A stretch of DNA of 64,000 bases from assembly GCF_008831285.2 (NCBI RefSeq), contig NC_045138.2, positions 41,159,115 to 41,223,114 on the forward strand. The letters are read 5' to 3'. Shown piece by piece: positions 49,801 through 62,200 of the stretch. Origin of the DNA: Nymphaea colorata (Eukaryota > Streptophyta > Magnoliopsida > Nymphaeales > Nymphaeaceae). Every line of letters starts with the position of its first letter. Position 1 is the first letter of the stretch. Position numbers and translations under genes: made by a program. Below the pieces are notes generated by a model. It saw only the letters and a program-made list of their open reading frames with translations, made no database searches and was not told the origin of the DNA.

Positions 49801-52800
49801 ATCAGCTGTCTTCTTCTAACTTGTTTCATTTATGAGGCAGCTAGTCTATTAATATTGGAAATTCTCATTCTTCTTTATCGTTGTCTTGAGTCCTTTGCTG
49901 CTTTTCCCTATTCTGAATCAATATTCAAGCAGTTCATCTTAATGTTCACTAGGCTTCATGTGTCACATGCATTGTTCTGATGTTCATCTCTTGGGACTAA
50001 TGTTTTCTGTAGGCCATAACTGCTCTAAAGAAAGGAGCATATTTGCTTAAATATGGCCGCAGGGGGAAGCCTAAATTTTGCCCATTCAGATTGGCTAATG
50101 TAAGTTACCTTCATCTCAGTGTTGCCGCATGCTTAAAATCTAGATTTCGATACTGCTCTTAAATTTCTGGACTCTTCACTGGATATTGTCATTAATCAGT
50201 GTGGTTACAGTTTCAAACTTAGCATATCTCTATAGGCTTTAGATTTGTTGATGCAGCATACTCATTCTTTTGCAAGACCTGTATTTTCCTTTTATGTTTA
50301 AAACTTTAAAAACATTACATTCTGCAATTTTTCTAACCGAAAGTCTGATATATTTATGTAGCATTTGTTACCACCTTGATCTATATCTTATATCTGTTCT
50401 CACTTAACATGATCACCTATCTTCCAATTCAGACCATCTAATAGATTGTATATTTTCTTGTTACAGGACGAGTCTGTTTTGATATGGTACTCTGGTAAAG
50501 AAGAGAAGCATCTTAAGCTGAACCATGTATCAAGAATTGTCCCTGGGCAGCGAACAGTAAGTTCAACTCACTACACAAGCTTCTGATGGCTGTTTATGAA
50601 GCACAGATGTGTTGTTATAGACAAATAAAACCAGTGTTGTACGTATCGTACGATACGGGGCCGTATCGTACGATACATGTCGTACCGTTTGGAATTTATG
50701 GTACGATACACCCCCTGTATCGTAAATGGGGGGTGTATCGTCCCTGTATCGCACGTAGGGTCCGTATCGTACGATACGAGTTGTTTTTCATAGACGGCCG
50801 CTGCCACACCCTTCTCCTTTTCCGAATAGTGATCCCTGTACCCACACACCCCCTCTACTTCTCCGCTACAGCCACCCACCACCACCACATTAACGCAAAC
50901 AGGGAGACGATTGAAATTTATCAAAACTCAGAAGTTCCAATTTTTCTATACAAATTGGTGGGAAAAAAGATTCCCGATTGTTAGTGAGGAAGAAAGAAGA
51001 GAGAGAGTACTGAGGGTGTCGAGGAGATCGTTCGCCACGTAATACGTGCACTTCCATTGATCTGTCTCGAGGGAGAGAGAGGATGAAGAGACGATGAGAA
51101 GAGAAGATGGCGATGACAAGAAGAAGACGAAGAGGAGGAATAGAAGGCTTAAGGAGCTGACAACCATCTCTCTCCTTCTCACTCTCTTGCAGATCTGAGT
51201 GAAGCAGTGTGGGAGTGAAGCTTTCTCCCCTGTCTTTCTCGTTTTTTTACCCTCACCATAAGTGGAAGCACTTTGAAGCCTGGTTTTTATTGGATTGGAT
51301 TTGGATTTGACACTGGGTCCAAACATGAGAACATTAACGAATACCGAAGGGAATAACGAATACTCCTTTTCATCATTTTCTATATTTATGAATATTGGAT
51401 GATGATGAACATATTATTCTTGCTTCTTACTGATTTTTTTATGATTTTTTTATTTTTTTATTTAATTTATTTAAAAAAAATCGATACGGTTACGATACGT
51501 TACGATATTTTACGATATGGCATATCTTAAAGCCAGACTGATATGGCTTACGATACGCTTTTTACAACATTGGATAAAACCACGCTAGTCAACAACCCAA
51601 GTCTTCTGGCTTAGTCTTGAAAATCACATGATGATATTATACATGATGTGCATAAATAGCTGACGCAATGTTTCAGCACAAAATTTTAGAGAAAGTAAAG
51701 TACCATCTTTATGAGGAAAATGTCCAATGTACACCATAGGTTGCATGTTAGTCCATAAAAGGGTTGGTCTGTGAGAAGGATTGGAAGTTATACGAATTGT
51801 CTGATTTAACTCATCTGAATTACCATGTTGCAACTTTTTCCATCTTCTTGCATGATTTTGTAATGAAAATGAGGTCTCTATACATTCTAATACTGGGGCT
51901 AAGTTTAGTTGTTAAGGAGCATAATGACAAAAAATGAACCCTGATAATGTTCAATGTCCAGTGCAAAATAAACAACTCAGTTCAGGATCAAAATTAGATT
52001 TGTATTGATGTCTGTTTTGGATAGTTCAGACTGAAACGGACACTAAATATGGGAGTGCATATTGTGTCAGTATTTGGGGAAACAATATGGAAATAGTTAT
52101 GCACAGTAAATGGTTTAATCCACCCTGTTAGGAGAGAAAATTGCATCGTTTTCTTTTCCTGGAAGGCCGAAAAAGGAAAATAAATTGTGTCAATGTTATC
52201 AGGGATGATGACCATATTGCACTAATAAAGAAGGGTGGAAAAGCACCAACTAGTAGATGCTAAAATTGTCCTTGGATGGAAAGGGTAATTAAATTTCCTC
52301 ATCAGGCTCATGATAATAAGTACAGAGTTCTTATTAAATTCAGAACTTATTCAAGTAGCACAGTAAATTACTAAAAAAAGCTAAAATAATCAAATCACAA
52401 CTTAGATCATGGGTGATCAGCTTTAGGGCTGATGCATCTCAACAGGATAAAGTCAAGTGTTTAAGATCTGCATTCTGAGAAGGGAAAGAGAGTATTGAGG
52501 AGAACTTTATCATATTGAAAAAGTTGAAGGGTTTAGGCATTGGCAAACTTCTGGTTATGTTTTACACAATGGACATCATAAGAATCTGATCTACACATTA
52601 GCAAAGATGGATTCTTGAGTTGATTCTCAGGCTGTCCAAAATCGAATTTACTATTTTATGTTTAGTTTTCCCAGAAAAGGAAAAACTCACTCTATCATTT
52701 TTAATAGGGGTTTGGACTCATGAGGATAGTAAACATTTCTTTGTGGTGACTGTAGATTTTTATTTTGGCTGTCATTTTTTCTCTTTGGTGATTAAGCTTC

Positions 52801-55800
52801 ACATTTAACTTATTTTAGTAAGAGAAAAAATACAATTGTTTTTTGCAGGCAATATTTCAAAGATATCCACGTCCAGAGAAGGAATGCCAATCGTTTTCTC
52901 TAATATATAATGACAGATCACTGGATTTGGTATGCTATTGTTGAAATTAGTCTTTTTTTATTCTCTACTTCACTATGAAAACTTACCTTATTTGTTTCCT
53001 ATCGCCTTGGTCTTGCTCATTTGTTGGTTCGTATTCACTTCCATTGCCCAGGAGTAATTGAATCATGTTTGCACGTTTTTGTCATTTTCACTTTGTGATT
53101 TTTGTTGGTGTCACAGATATGCAAGGATAAGGATGAGACTGAAGTCTGGTTTGTTGGACTCAAAGCATTGATTTCTCGAACCCATCATCGCAAATGGAGA
53201 ACAGATACAAGAAGTGATGGGCTTTCCTCTGATACAAACAGTCCAAGAACATGCACTCAAAGAAGTTCACCATTGAGCTCTCCTTTTGGTAGTGGAGATA
53301 ACTTGCATAAGGTGTTAAACTGAAGTTTGTTTTGTAAAATTGATTTCTTATTTCTGCTAGTACTTTGTTAAGGAAATATTTCCTATACTTGTGCAGGATG
53401 GCGATGCACTCCGGCTTCATAGTCCATATGGAAGCCCACCTAAGCATGGTGCGGATAAGACATTCGCTGATGTAATCTTGTATGCTGTGCCTCCTAAAGG
53501 ATTCTTTCCTTCAGATTCTATTGGTGGCTCTGCCCATTCTCTGTCATCTGGGGGTTCAGATAGTATCAATGGACTTGTCAGGGGCACTGCAACTGACACA
53601 TTTAGAGTCAGCTTATCAAGTGCTGTGAGCTCATCAAGCCAAGGTTCTGGTCATGATGATGGTGATGCACTTGGGGACGTTTTTATTTGGGGAGAAGGTA
53701 CTGGAGAAGGGATTTTGGGTGGTGGGATCCACAAACTAGGAAGTTCTTCTGGCATCAAACTAGATGCTCTTCTACCAAAAGCTGTGGAATCAGCTGTAAT
53801 GCTTGATGTTCAAAATATAGCTTGTGGTGGCAAACATGCTGCCTTAGTCACCAAACAAGGGGAAGTCTTCTCTTGGGGAGAGGAATCTGGTGGTCGACTT
53901 GGGCATGGTGTTGATGCTGATGCATCACATCCTAAGCTTGTAAGTGCTCTTAGCAGTATGAATGTTGAACTGGTAGCATGTGGTGAATATCATACATGTG
54001 CAGTAACACTGTCTGGGGATCTCTACACATGGGGTAATGGTACCCACAATTTTGGACTGCTTGGACATGGTAATGAAGTGAGCCACTGGGTCCCAAAAAG
54101 GGTGAATGGTCCTCTGGAAGGCATACCTGTGTCATCCATTTCTTGTGGTCCTTGGCATACAGCTGTTGTGACCTCTGCAGGGCAGTTGTTTACTTTTGGT
54201 GATGGTACTTTTGGTGCTCTTGGTCATGGAGACAGAAAAAGTGTGTCAGTACCACGAGAAGTGGAGTCCCTTAAAGGTCTGCGTACAGTTCGTGCTGCCT
54301 GTGGTGTTTGGCACACTGCTGCCGTTGTGGAGGTGATGGTTGGAACTTCTAGTTCAAGCAATTGTTCCTCTGGCAAGCTGTTTACCTGGGGTGATGGTGA
54401 TAAGGGTAGGCTTGGGCATGGCGACAAAGAATCAAGGCTTGTGCCAACATGTGTGGCAGCTCTTGTTGAGCCCAACTTTTGTCAAGTAGCTTGTGGCCAT
54501 AGCTTGACAGTTGCACTCACAACTGCTGGCCATGTTTACACAATGGGCAGTCCTGTTTATGGCCAGCTGGGAAATGCACAATCTGACGGGAAGGTTCCAA
54601 ATCGTGTTGAAGGAAAGTTACAGAAATGTTTTGTTGAAGAGATATCATGTGGTGCTTATCATGTCGCAGTATTAACATCAAAAACAGAAGTTTATACATG
54701 GGGAAAAGGAGGAAATGGGCGATTGGGCCATGGGGATACAGATGATAGAAACTCTCCCTCTCTGGTTGAGGCCTTAAAAGACAAACAAGTTAAAAGTGTT
54801 GTTTGTGGCTCAAATTTTACTGCAGCTATTTGTTTACATAAATGGGTTTCTGGTGTTGATCAATCCATGTGCTCTGGCTGTCGCCTTCCATTTAACTTCA
54901 AAAGAAAACGGCATAATTGTTACAACTGTGGGCTTGTCTTTTGTAATTCATGCAGTAGTAAGAAATCACTTAAAGCATCTATGGCCCCAAACCCAAATAA
55001 GCCTTATCGTGTTTGTGATAACTGCTACAGTAAACTGAAGAAAGCTCTAGATAATGGTTTGACTTCACACCCAACAATGAGTAGGAGAGGAAGCATGCAC
55101 AGTACCTATAGTGATGCAGTGGAGAAGGAAGAGAAGTTTGACTCTAGATCTCAAGGGCAGGTCTCACGATTCTCTTCCATTGAATCATTCAAGCAGGTTG
55201 ACGGCAGATACTCATCCAAGAGGAACAAGAAATTGGAATTTAGCAGCAGCAGAGTGTCACCTATTCCTAGTAGTAGCAGCCAGTGGGGTACTCTTACCAT
55301 TTCAAGATCATTTAATCCAGTATTTGGCTCCTCAAAGAAATTCTTCTCTGCTTCTGTTCCTGGGTCACGAATAGTGTCACGTGCAACATCTCCTATATCA
55401 AGACGGCCTAGTCCACCACGCTCTACAACTCCGACGCCTACTTTGGGAGGGCTTACTTTGCCTAAAGTAGTTGTAGATGATCCTAAAAAGACCAACGATA
55501 ACTTGAGCCAAGAGGTCCTTCAGTTAAGAGCGCAGGTAAGTGTTTCAATTTAAGGAATTTAATTACACTGCTGAATGAAGTAATGTTTGTTACTATATGT
55601 CCCAATGCCTTAGCTCTTTTTTGACAGCTTGGACATGGTTAGATCATGCATACAATAGCATTGTTTAATTAATACATCCTTGCTCCAGTCAAACTGAGTG
55701 GTTTACATTGATGATGAGCGTATGATAGATGACTAAATGAGCTTTGATGGATGTCCTGGATGGCATTTCAATCTATGACGTAGCTAAAATGGTATCTTAG

Positions 55801-55926
55801 AATTGTTCATCAAAGTCCTTTAATGATACAGTCATAAAGTTGAAAAAGGAACATTTAATGCCGACAGCTAGACTTGAGCTAGAGACCTCTTGGCATCTCA
55901 AATGCTTCTGGAATGGAAACACCTTG

Positions 55927-55958
<32 letters not shown>

Positions 55959-58864
55959 GAGAAAATAAAGTAATGATGTTCCATTCTGCATGGTGCGTCT
56001 TTGTCTGATAGAGTTTCCTTTCCCTATTTCACATTCAGAAAGAACATAACATGAACATGTATAAATGCTTAAAATTTCTTTTGGTGGAAGTATTTCCTTG
56101 GTATTGGGAAGGTAAGCTTCTTATCTGTCCAGTTGAACATGATTTATAAGATCTAAACCTCAACAAATATATTATGATCCCACATTTGGCTACTTATTAT
56201 TTTATATTGCACAAATTTCCTCTTTGGGAATCCATTTTTGCCTGTTCTTCAATGGTTTTGACCAATCTTTGTTTCACATATGTAACAATTTCACGCAGTT
56301 GAATTTAGGAAAAAATTTTTAACTAATTTAATTCTCAAGCATACTGAATGTGTTCTTTTTTGTTAAATTTCAATTGAATTTTGGCTACTGAAATCCCAGA
56401 TACCATGTTGCAATTTGCTTTCTGTTCATTTATGTCATGACAAACTTTCTGTCATCCTGTTGCTTAAGTAGACTATGCTATCTAAAATTCAGGTGGAAAA
56501 TCTCACCCGGAAATCCCAGCTTCTGGAAGTTGAACTTGAAAGAACTACAAAGCAGCTTAAGGAGGCTGTAGCAATTGCTGGGGAAGAAACAGCAAAATGT
56601 AAGGCTGCGAAGGAAGTGATTAAATCTCTTACTGCCCAGGTGATTATTGATTATTTATCTAAGCATCTCTAAATTTTCTCATGTCACTGTGTGGAGATAT
56701 ATAGGAAACTTTGAATGGTGCCCACAAAAATTAGTGCCCAGCTTATTCCACCATTTAGTGATGGTGTACCATTTCAGTGGGCACTATTCGGTTTCCCTAT
56801 CTGTACAAGATGGATTGTGGTCCTACTTTATGGCACAAACTGCAAGCCAAAGCAACGTTCAGTTTTTGCTGGTCGGTAAGTGCAATCCTGATCGAATTAA
56901 TACTTGATACTTGAAACATCACTGTTATAGTCAAATAAGTGAAATTAAGCAATTCGTGAATAATTAATAAAAAAAAAAAACAAGAAGGACCATGCTACCA
57001 AAATGCAAAATAAAATCCAGAAGTAGTATACATAAGCAAAGCATTACATATGAGCTATTTACGGGGATGAGTTTATGAATTATCCAGCAACATATGAGTT
57101 TGTAACCAGATATGAGTGTATGACGTTGGCTGCACCAAACATTGCTGACCATTAAATTTGGCAGTCCAGAGTTGCATAACACCTTGCATCATCACCTAGT
57201 GCAGGTAGAATAAAGGTGCTATGACCTTTGTAAAGAGTCTTTGTTACATAGTTATCTTTGAGGGTGTGTTTGGGAAGGGGATAAGGTCATCACTTGATGG
57301 CTATATCTCATGATACACCCCATCATGAAGTGTGTAAACTATAAAGTGCATTAACCATGACTGAGCTGCGGATGCTCCGTCATGCATCTGAAGGGAGAAT
57401 GCTTTTTCTGAGACCGTCTCTCAAAATGGTGTCTCAAGGTCCTTTTCCTCCCAATTCAAATATGCCCTGACAGCAAAATTATCCAGTTTCTGCAGAGGAG
57501 TTAGCTTAACTGCCTATGTGAATGAACTAATGGTTGTAAAAGACTGCTAGAAATTAGTTTGAAGTTCCAATTAATTCACCTCTTGTTAGGTATGAAAACT
57601 TCTTCTTTTATCCCATCAAATAATTGTTATCTGGTGTATGAATAATGAATCTTCTTTTTAACTGCTTTAGCCTTTATGTGTTGTAGTCTTTTGGTATAAT
57701 ATGCAAATTTTAGCAGGAAAAATGTGTTGATGCTTTGGTTTCATACCACCTTCGTACTTAATAACAGAGTTAAGCAGTACGGTATTGACCTGGTTAGTGT
57801 TGCAGCTGATTCGTAGGGTGTTTGTACTATGAAGTGTAGATTCTGGAATGATTATTGCTTTGGTTATTGAGGTATTGAGAAAGAAATGTTTCATTATGCC
57901 TCTTGCTATTAAATAATGTTAGGCTCTAGAACATCCATAAGAGAACTAGGAAATGGAAAACTTCCAATTTGAAGTTACCTATGAAAGTCCAGAATCTAGA
58001 ACAGTTTTGAACCATAGCATGCATTTTAAGTCTAGTACCTTTTGCATGAGGCAGATCAGATGTCTTTTTGTTAGATTTTGTTTAAGTGTCAACCAAGTGA
58101 TACCAGTGCTGTTGGTGGGATGATGAACTTTTCTTGAGTTACTTTTTGGCCAGTAATGAACGGAACTTTGTCACTACTACATGTAGCCACATGTTCTTTA
58201 GAAAATTAGCTAACAAACCATGGTTGGATTTGTTACAGTTGAAAGACATGGCAGAAAGGCTACCTGTAGGGGCAGTGAAGAACAGCAAGTTAACTGTACC
58301 CGGTTTATACACCAACAATGGCAGTCCCACTTCATCTGAGGCTTCTGTCATGCATGCTGAAGAAGTAAGCAGCCTAGGAGCTGGTGTTCGTGACACTGAT
58401 TCAAATGGAAACAGTGTGAGTATGAATAGGCCACCAATTGCTAATGGCCCGGCTCATAGTAGTGTTAGAAGCATAAATCACAACAGAATGGGCAATCCAG
58501 ATATTGCATCAAGGAATGCTGGCAAGTCATCGGAAAACCATGAACACGAGGGTGAATGGGTTGAGCAAGATGAACCAGGGGTATATATCACCCTTACTTC
58601 ATTGCCTGGAGGTGGCAAGGATCTCAAGCGAGTTCGCTTCAGGTACATTGCTAGAAAATTTTCTGTTCTTATAAAAGTCCTACTGTATCTCAGTTATTGA
58701 AAACATTCCTTCACACAAAATGTCAATGCAGCCGGAAGCGATTTAGTGAGAGACAAGCAGAACAATGGTGGGCTGAGAACCGAGCAAGAGTATATGAACA
58801 ATATAACGTGCGCATGGTCGAAAAGTCCAGCATCGGTGTTGGCCACGACGACGCTTCTCATTGA
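43880..58864 (+). CDS. PH, RCC1, FYVE and BRX domain protein (PRAF family), 9 coding exons
   Basis: Exons: 43880-43927, 50013-50099, 50467-50556, 52849-52929, 53117-53311, 53397-55535, 56493-56639, 58239-58642, 58732-58864. All introns are GT-AG and phases join into 1107 aa, a normal length for the family. A PH-like domain covers residues 17-122. Seven RCC1-type repeats run from about 260 to 645, each with a WG or FG turn and LGHG or LGN (for example VFSWGEESGGRLGHG and VYTWGKGGNGRLGHG). A FYVE-type zinc finger lies at 648-716, with four CxxC pairs (CSGC, CYNC, CNSC, CDNC); its basic patch reads KRKRHNCYNCG. A coiled coil covers about 868-940, and a BRX domain 1033-1090 (EWVEQDEPGVYITL, RFSERQAEQWWAENR). 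By family knowledge such proteins bind phosphoinositides and act at membranes; the RCC1 fold suggests a small-GTPase partner. An in-frame TGA at 43829 rules out an upstream start in the leader. Confidence 0.97.
45318..45600. mobile_element. AT-rich foldback element (GTCACA ends), copy 2, in PRAF intron 1
   Basis: Shares GGGAAAAATCTCAA, TTTTTAAAAAAATCATAAA, TTTCTCGTAAATGTCACTAG and the TATGTGACACTAG end with the 5672 segment. Confidence 0.4.
45900..46625. mobile_element. Relative of the 50634 Mutator-like element in intron 1
   Basis: The right end (ATTACAATACGGCATATG, then CTTTTACAACATTG ending near 46621) matches the right end of the 50634 element. The left part has CATATCGTAC, ATGCGTGTCATACGACACG and related words. 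The left boundary and the target duplication are not clear. It holds an imperfect tandem duplication of about 31 bp at 46178-46240 (the AATCATCGATTAGAGGGAGA type). Confidence 0.5.
47059..47403. mobile_element. Inverted-repeat DNA transposon with perfect 19-bp TIRs
   Basis: 345 bp. The left terminus CTATGTCACACGGATACGG is exactly repeated as the reverse complement at the right end. It is flanked by a perfect 8-bp duplication TCTATGAG (47051-47058 and 47404-47411). The left subterminal zone repeats GTACGGG several times. The 8-bp duplication suggests a hAT-like origin, but the terminus is not the usual CAGGG form. No protein is encoded. It lies in intron 1 of the PRAF-type gene. Confidence 0.8.
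48706..49054. mobile_element. AT-rich foldback element (AGTCACAAA ends), copy 3, in PRAF intron 1
   Basis: AGTCACAAATGTCATTC at the left is inverted as CACTGATGTTTGTGACT at the right (ending about 49050). The interior is AT-rich with short inner palindromes such as ATATCATGATAT. Confidence 0.45.
50634..51573. mobile_element. Mutator-like non-autonomous element with CGTATCGTACGATACG palindromes
   Basis: 940 bp in intron 3 of the PRAF-type gene. It is flanked by perfect 9-bp direct repeats ATAAAACCA (50625-50633 and 51574-51582). The ends are inverted (TGTTGTA at 50636-50642 and TACAACA at 51563-51569). The left subterminal zone has the palindrome CGTATCGTACGATACG at 50642-50657 and 50763-50778 and a 14-bp core copy at 50663-50676. 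The right zone repeats CGATACG and ACGATA. The 9-bp duplication fits Mutator-like elements. The interior holds a GA-rich 0.3 kb stretch of unknown origin and no transposase. Confidence 0.7.
55926..55955. repeat. (TA)n microsatellite in PRAF intron 6
   Basis: About 28 bp of TA dinucleotides. Confidence 0.85.
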
Positions 58865-58961
58865 CATTGTTGTAACCCATATGGTTCATTTGAATTGAAG
58901 CCTCAGTGAACATGCTAGGGCTTTTCCTTTGGATGTGCTGCACTGCTTCTAAATGCAGAGT

Positions 58962-59007
<46 letters not shown>

Positions 59008-59200
59008 TTCCTTTTTGCTGGTGTGGAGTAAATAGCGGGGCGGTCTAGGATGTAAATTTTTAGCAAGTGGCTGGCTTTTTTAGTGTTGCAGCCGTGTAAT
59101 TGATGAGCAGTTGCATCTTGAGGTAATTTGTATTCTGTTTTTGGAAGCTCCGTCTCTCCCTCTCTCTCCTCTCTCTTTCTCTATCTCTCTCTGCACCCTC
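58865..59200 (+). other. 3' untranslated region of the PRAF-type gene with hairpin and (AG)n
   Basis: Follows the TGA at 58862-58864. It contains a perfect 10-bp inverted repeat (GTGCTGCACT at 58935-58944, AGTGCAGCAC at 58959-58968) with a 14-nt loop, followed at once by an (AG)n run at 58969-59004 and later by a CT-rich stretch at 59153-59190. The poly(A) site is not clear. Confidence 0.5.
58969..59004 (+). repeat. (AG)n microsatellite in the PRAF 3' UTR
   Basis: About 18 AG units directly after the 3' UTR hairpin stem. Confidence 0.95.
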
Positions 59201-62200
59201 CATTTTCTACAGTAGAGCCAACATAATTAGCTGATCCCAACTTAACGGTTGTATATAAAGCAACTGTATATTCTTTTTTCTGTGTGACTAAATCTGATTT
59301 TTTTTTTTTTTTTTGATTCAGGAGTGGATTGTTATCTGAGTTTTTAGTTGGGTTGACCACACCCATCCTTGTACAGGTACATTTTGTCTCTTTGGTACGA
59401 ATATTGCAAAGTTCTCCATAATTCTTTTCAGCATCATAGCTTCTTCTGATTGGTCTTACACTCTAATTGATGATACCTTCTTTTAGTTAATTGTAAACTG
59501 TGCATAAAATTTATTTCCTCTGAAGAAGTCTCCGAGCGTGAGAATCTCTCTCTAATTCACTCACAGTTTGTATCATTTCATTATTCTCTGAAGGCAAATC
59601 TAGTGATACGGCTGTTGTTGATTTGCATGCCATGCTTTATTTTCTATCAGCTCAACAATATTAATGAAAAATCCATTCCTACTTTGGACATTTTGCTTCC
59701 TTCCAGATAAATGTTTTATTTAGCCAAAAGCCTGTTTTCCATTACTTTTAATTACAAAATTCGCTCCTTGTGGTACTGATGAACCTGCTGTAGTTACGAT
59801 CGCTAAGAGCCATCAAACCACAAGGCTCTGTGCTGCAAAAGGCCACAGAAATTCAAGTTTAGTTGGCACAAAAATTGGCGAAGGGCCTGCCAGTTTGTGC
59901 TAACCTCCTGGGTTCAGTTTTACAATGTACTGATTTTTATTCTACAAGCAAGATTTGTCGGACCTTAAAAAACAATGATCTGCAGCGGACAGGAGTTTGT
60001 GTGGCTGTTTTTGCACACGTACGTGTGGGTCAATATTGCATAGCCACAAAAATGAAAACTGTGAAGTTGCTTAGGTGGAAAGCAGACTGGAAGTGTGAAA
60101 TAACTTGAAAATATTTGAGACGTGAATTATGAAGTTTTAAATGCGGAAACACAGAAAATTATCAACGTATATAATGTGTAAGTAGAGAATATCTGAAATA
60201 ATGCATAAATTTTACTGCGACGGAATTAGAATTATATGCGCTTGAGGTACAAAACACTGTTAAACTTTTTAAAAGGAAGGCGTGATCTGAATGTACAGTA
60301 GTTTTATACCGAGAATTTTTCCAAACGTCATTGCTTCTGAAGTTGTTCTGCCTTTTGATACGTGGAACCCAGTTCAAAGTTAATGCGAAAGATGTATATG
60401 TCAATTATGCCATAACTCTCTCTCTCTCTCTCTCTTCCATACACCCACACATGCACAGACAAACAAAAAGGTGTATCTTGATGACACAGAAAAAATAGTA
60501 ACCCCTTGAAGCTTTGAATATTATAAAGAATAATCTATCAAATTAATCTCTTATTACAAAACATAGAATGCGGAAAGTAAGAAAATTTGTTAGACAAAAG
60601 CATAATATCCTTGTCGAGAGAAAACTAAGAACAGGAGGAAAGTATTAAACTCCAACAAAACTGTGTATTTGTTTTCTGGAGAAGAAGGTTTATGCCCATG
60701 CCGTGTATTTATCATAAGCAGAAAATAGTTTTGCCGTAAGAATCAACTATTATTTTCGGGTAATGGAACAGGCAAATGTTATGCCAACAAATGGATAATA
60801 AACGACGTGCTTTCCCTGCAGGGAAGAACGACCTGGCCTCTTGATCCTACTTGTGGTTTTCAAGTGTAAACCTGGGAAAAAAAGAAAGTGGTGAGCTATA
60901 GACCATGAAGCATATACTTTTGTGTTTTTCTATGAACCAAAATTCCAGGACTGCAATCTACTTCCCTAGTGCCATCGGTTTGATCATTTGCAACATGGAA
61001 GATGCCATCCATGTGGCCATTTTTCATAAGAAGCACTGACGACAAGTTTTGGTGCTTTCTTGACGTGTTCTGGTAACTTTTGTCCCTTGCTTGATTACAG
61101 ATGAAGCTTGTTATGTGCTGTCATATTGTCCTCCAAAACCATTCTTAATAGTTTGCTCGTTTTGGTAGTGTGAGGAATGTTCTTGAACCATCACTCGATT
61201 TCAAGCTAAGCGCCTTGCACCTAATAGGTTGCAAAAGTGTTGGATTTGATGTTCATGATATTTTTTTCCTTTTTTAAATCAGATCCAGTTCATAGCTATT
61301 ATCCGATTTACTTATCCACTCTCGAACTAAGCAATCTAAGCTCCTTCTAAACTAAGCTCTTTAGCTTTTCCCTTTTCAAGAGGAAGTTGAAGAGAAACTC
61401 AGTTCTGAACCGTATTGAGAGTAGTGATAAACCATTTCGTTGTACCTCCCTCGCTCTTAGTTGTATGGTTGCAGTTTTTTCATGACTGCCTGCTTTGGCC
61501 CCCACTAATGGGGAACAAGAAGCCAAGACTCTCCGTTCTTTTCTATTGCCTTCAGGGGATTGCATTGGCTTGCATAGGGAGTTGCCGCCCAAATACCCAC
61601 ACCTTACCCCTGAACTCCCTATGCCAAAGCATTACCAGGATTAAATACTTATTTGCTTCAAAGATCACCTGTGCAATGTTTCTCTGTCAAGCACAAACTT
61701 TATTAAAAATCTGGGAACCTTCTTCATAAGGAGTGCAGGATAAATGAAATGTTATGTCTTCGTCCATAGGTAGGGAGTTTCATACAAGAAAGATAAAGGA
61801 AAGCCATCTCCTCCTTTTTCAAGTGAACTTTGTAAAGGAGGGTCGTGAAAGACTATATCAAGGCCCGCACTGCCATTCAGCAGCCTGAAAGCCTAAGATT
61901 TCTCATGGTAGTGTCCTGATAAAGCCTGGTGTTTGGAGTTCACTGGAATTCCCTCTTAAAGGGTACCTTTTCATTGTTTAAAATAAATAAATAAAGTAAT
62001 TGGTAGATCAGGAACCACTGCATCAGGGATAAAAACCAGACTCCTCAAAATTGATTGTTTAAACGTTCTTTCTTGTGCAATCCAACCATGTAAATGTGAT
62101 CTTAAGAATGTTTTAATGGTAAGTGCATATTAAGTAAATCCTTTTTTGAGTCAAATAGTGCTTTTATAGTAATAGGAAAATTAACAGCTCTTATAACGTT

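Larger units (their letters stand above)
43928..50012 (+). other. Intron 1 of the PRAF-type gene (6.1 kb)
   Basis: Donor GTACAC at 43928 and acceptor TTCTGTAG ending at 50012, in phase 0. It carries a foldback AT-rich element (about 45340-45600), a MULE-like relative (about 45900-46620), the 47059-47403 inverted-repeat element and another AT-rich foldback element (48706-49054). No coding exon of a second gene was recognised inside. Confidence 0.85.

Noticed and set aside
50571-51326. Frames of 117, 126 and 132 codons in PRAF intron 3
   Set aside because: They arise from the palindromic CGTATCGTACGATACG repeats and the GA-rich interior of a transposon. No transposase motif is present.
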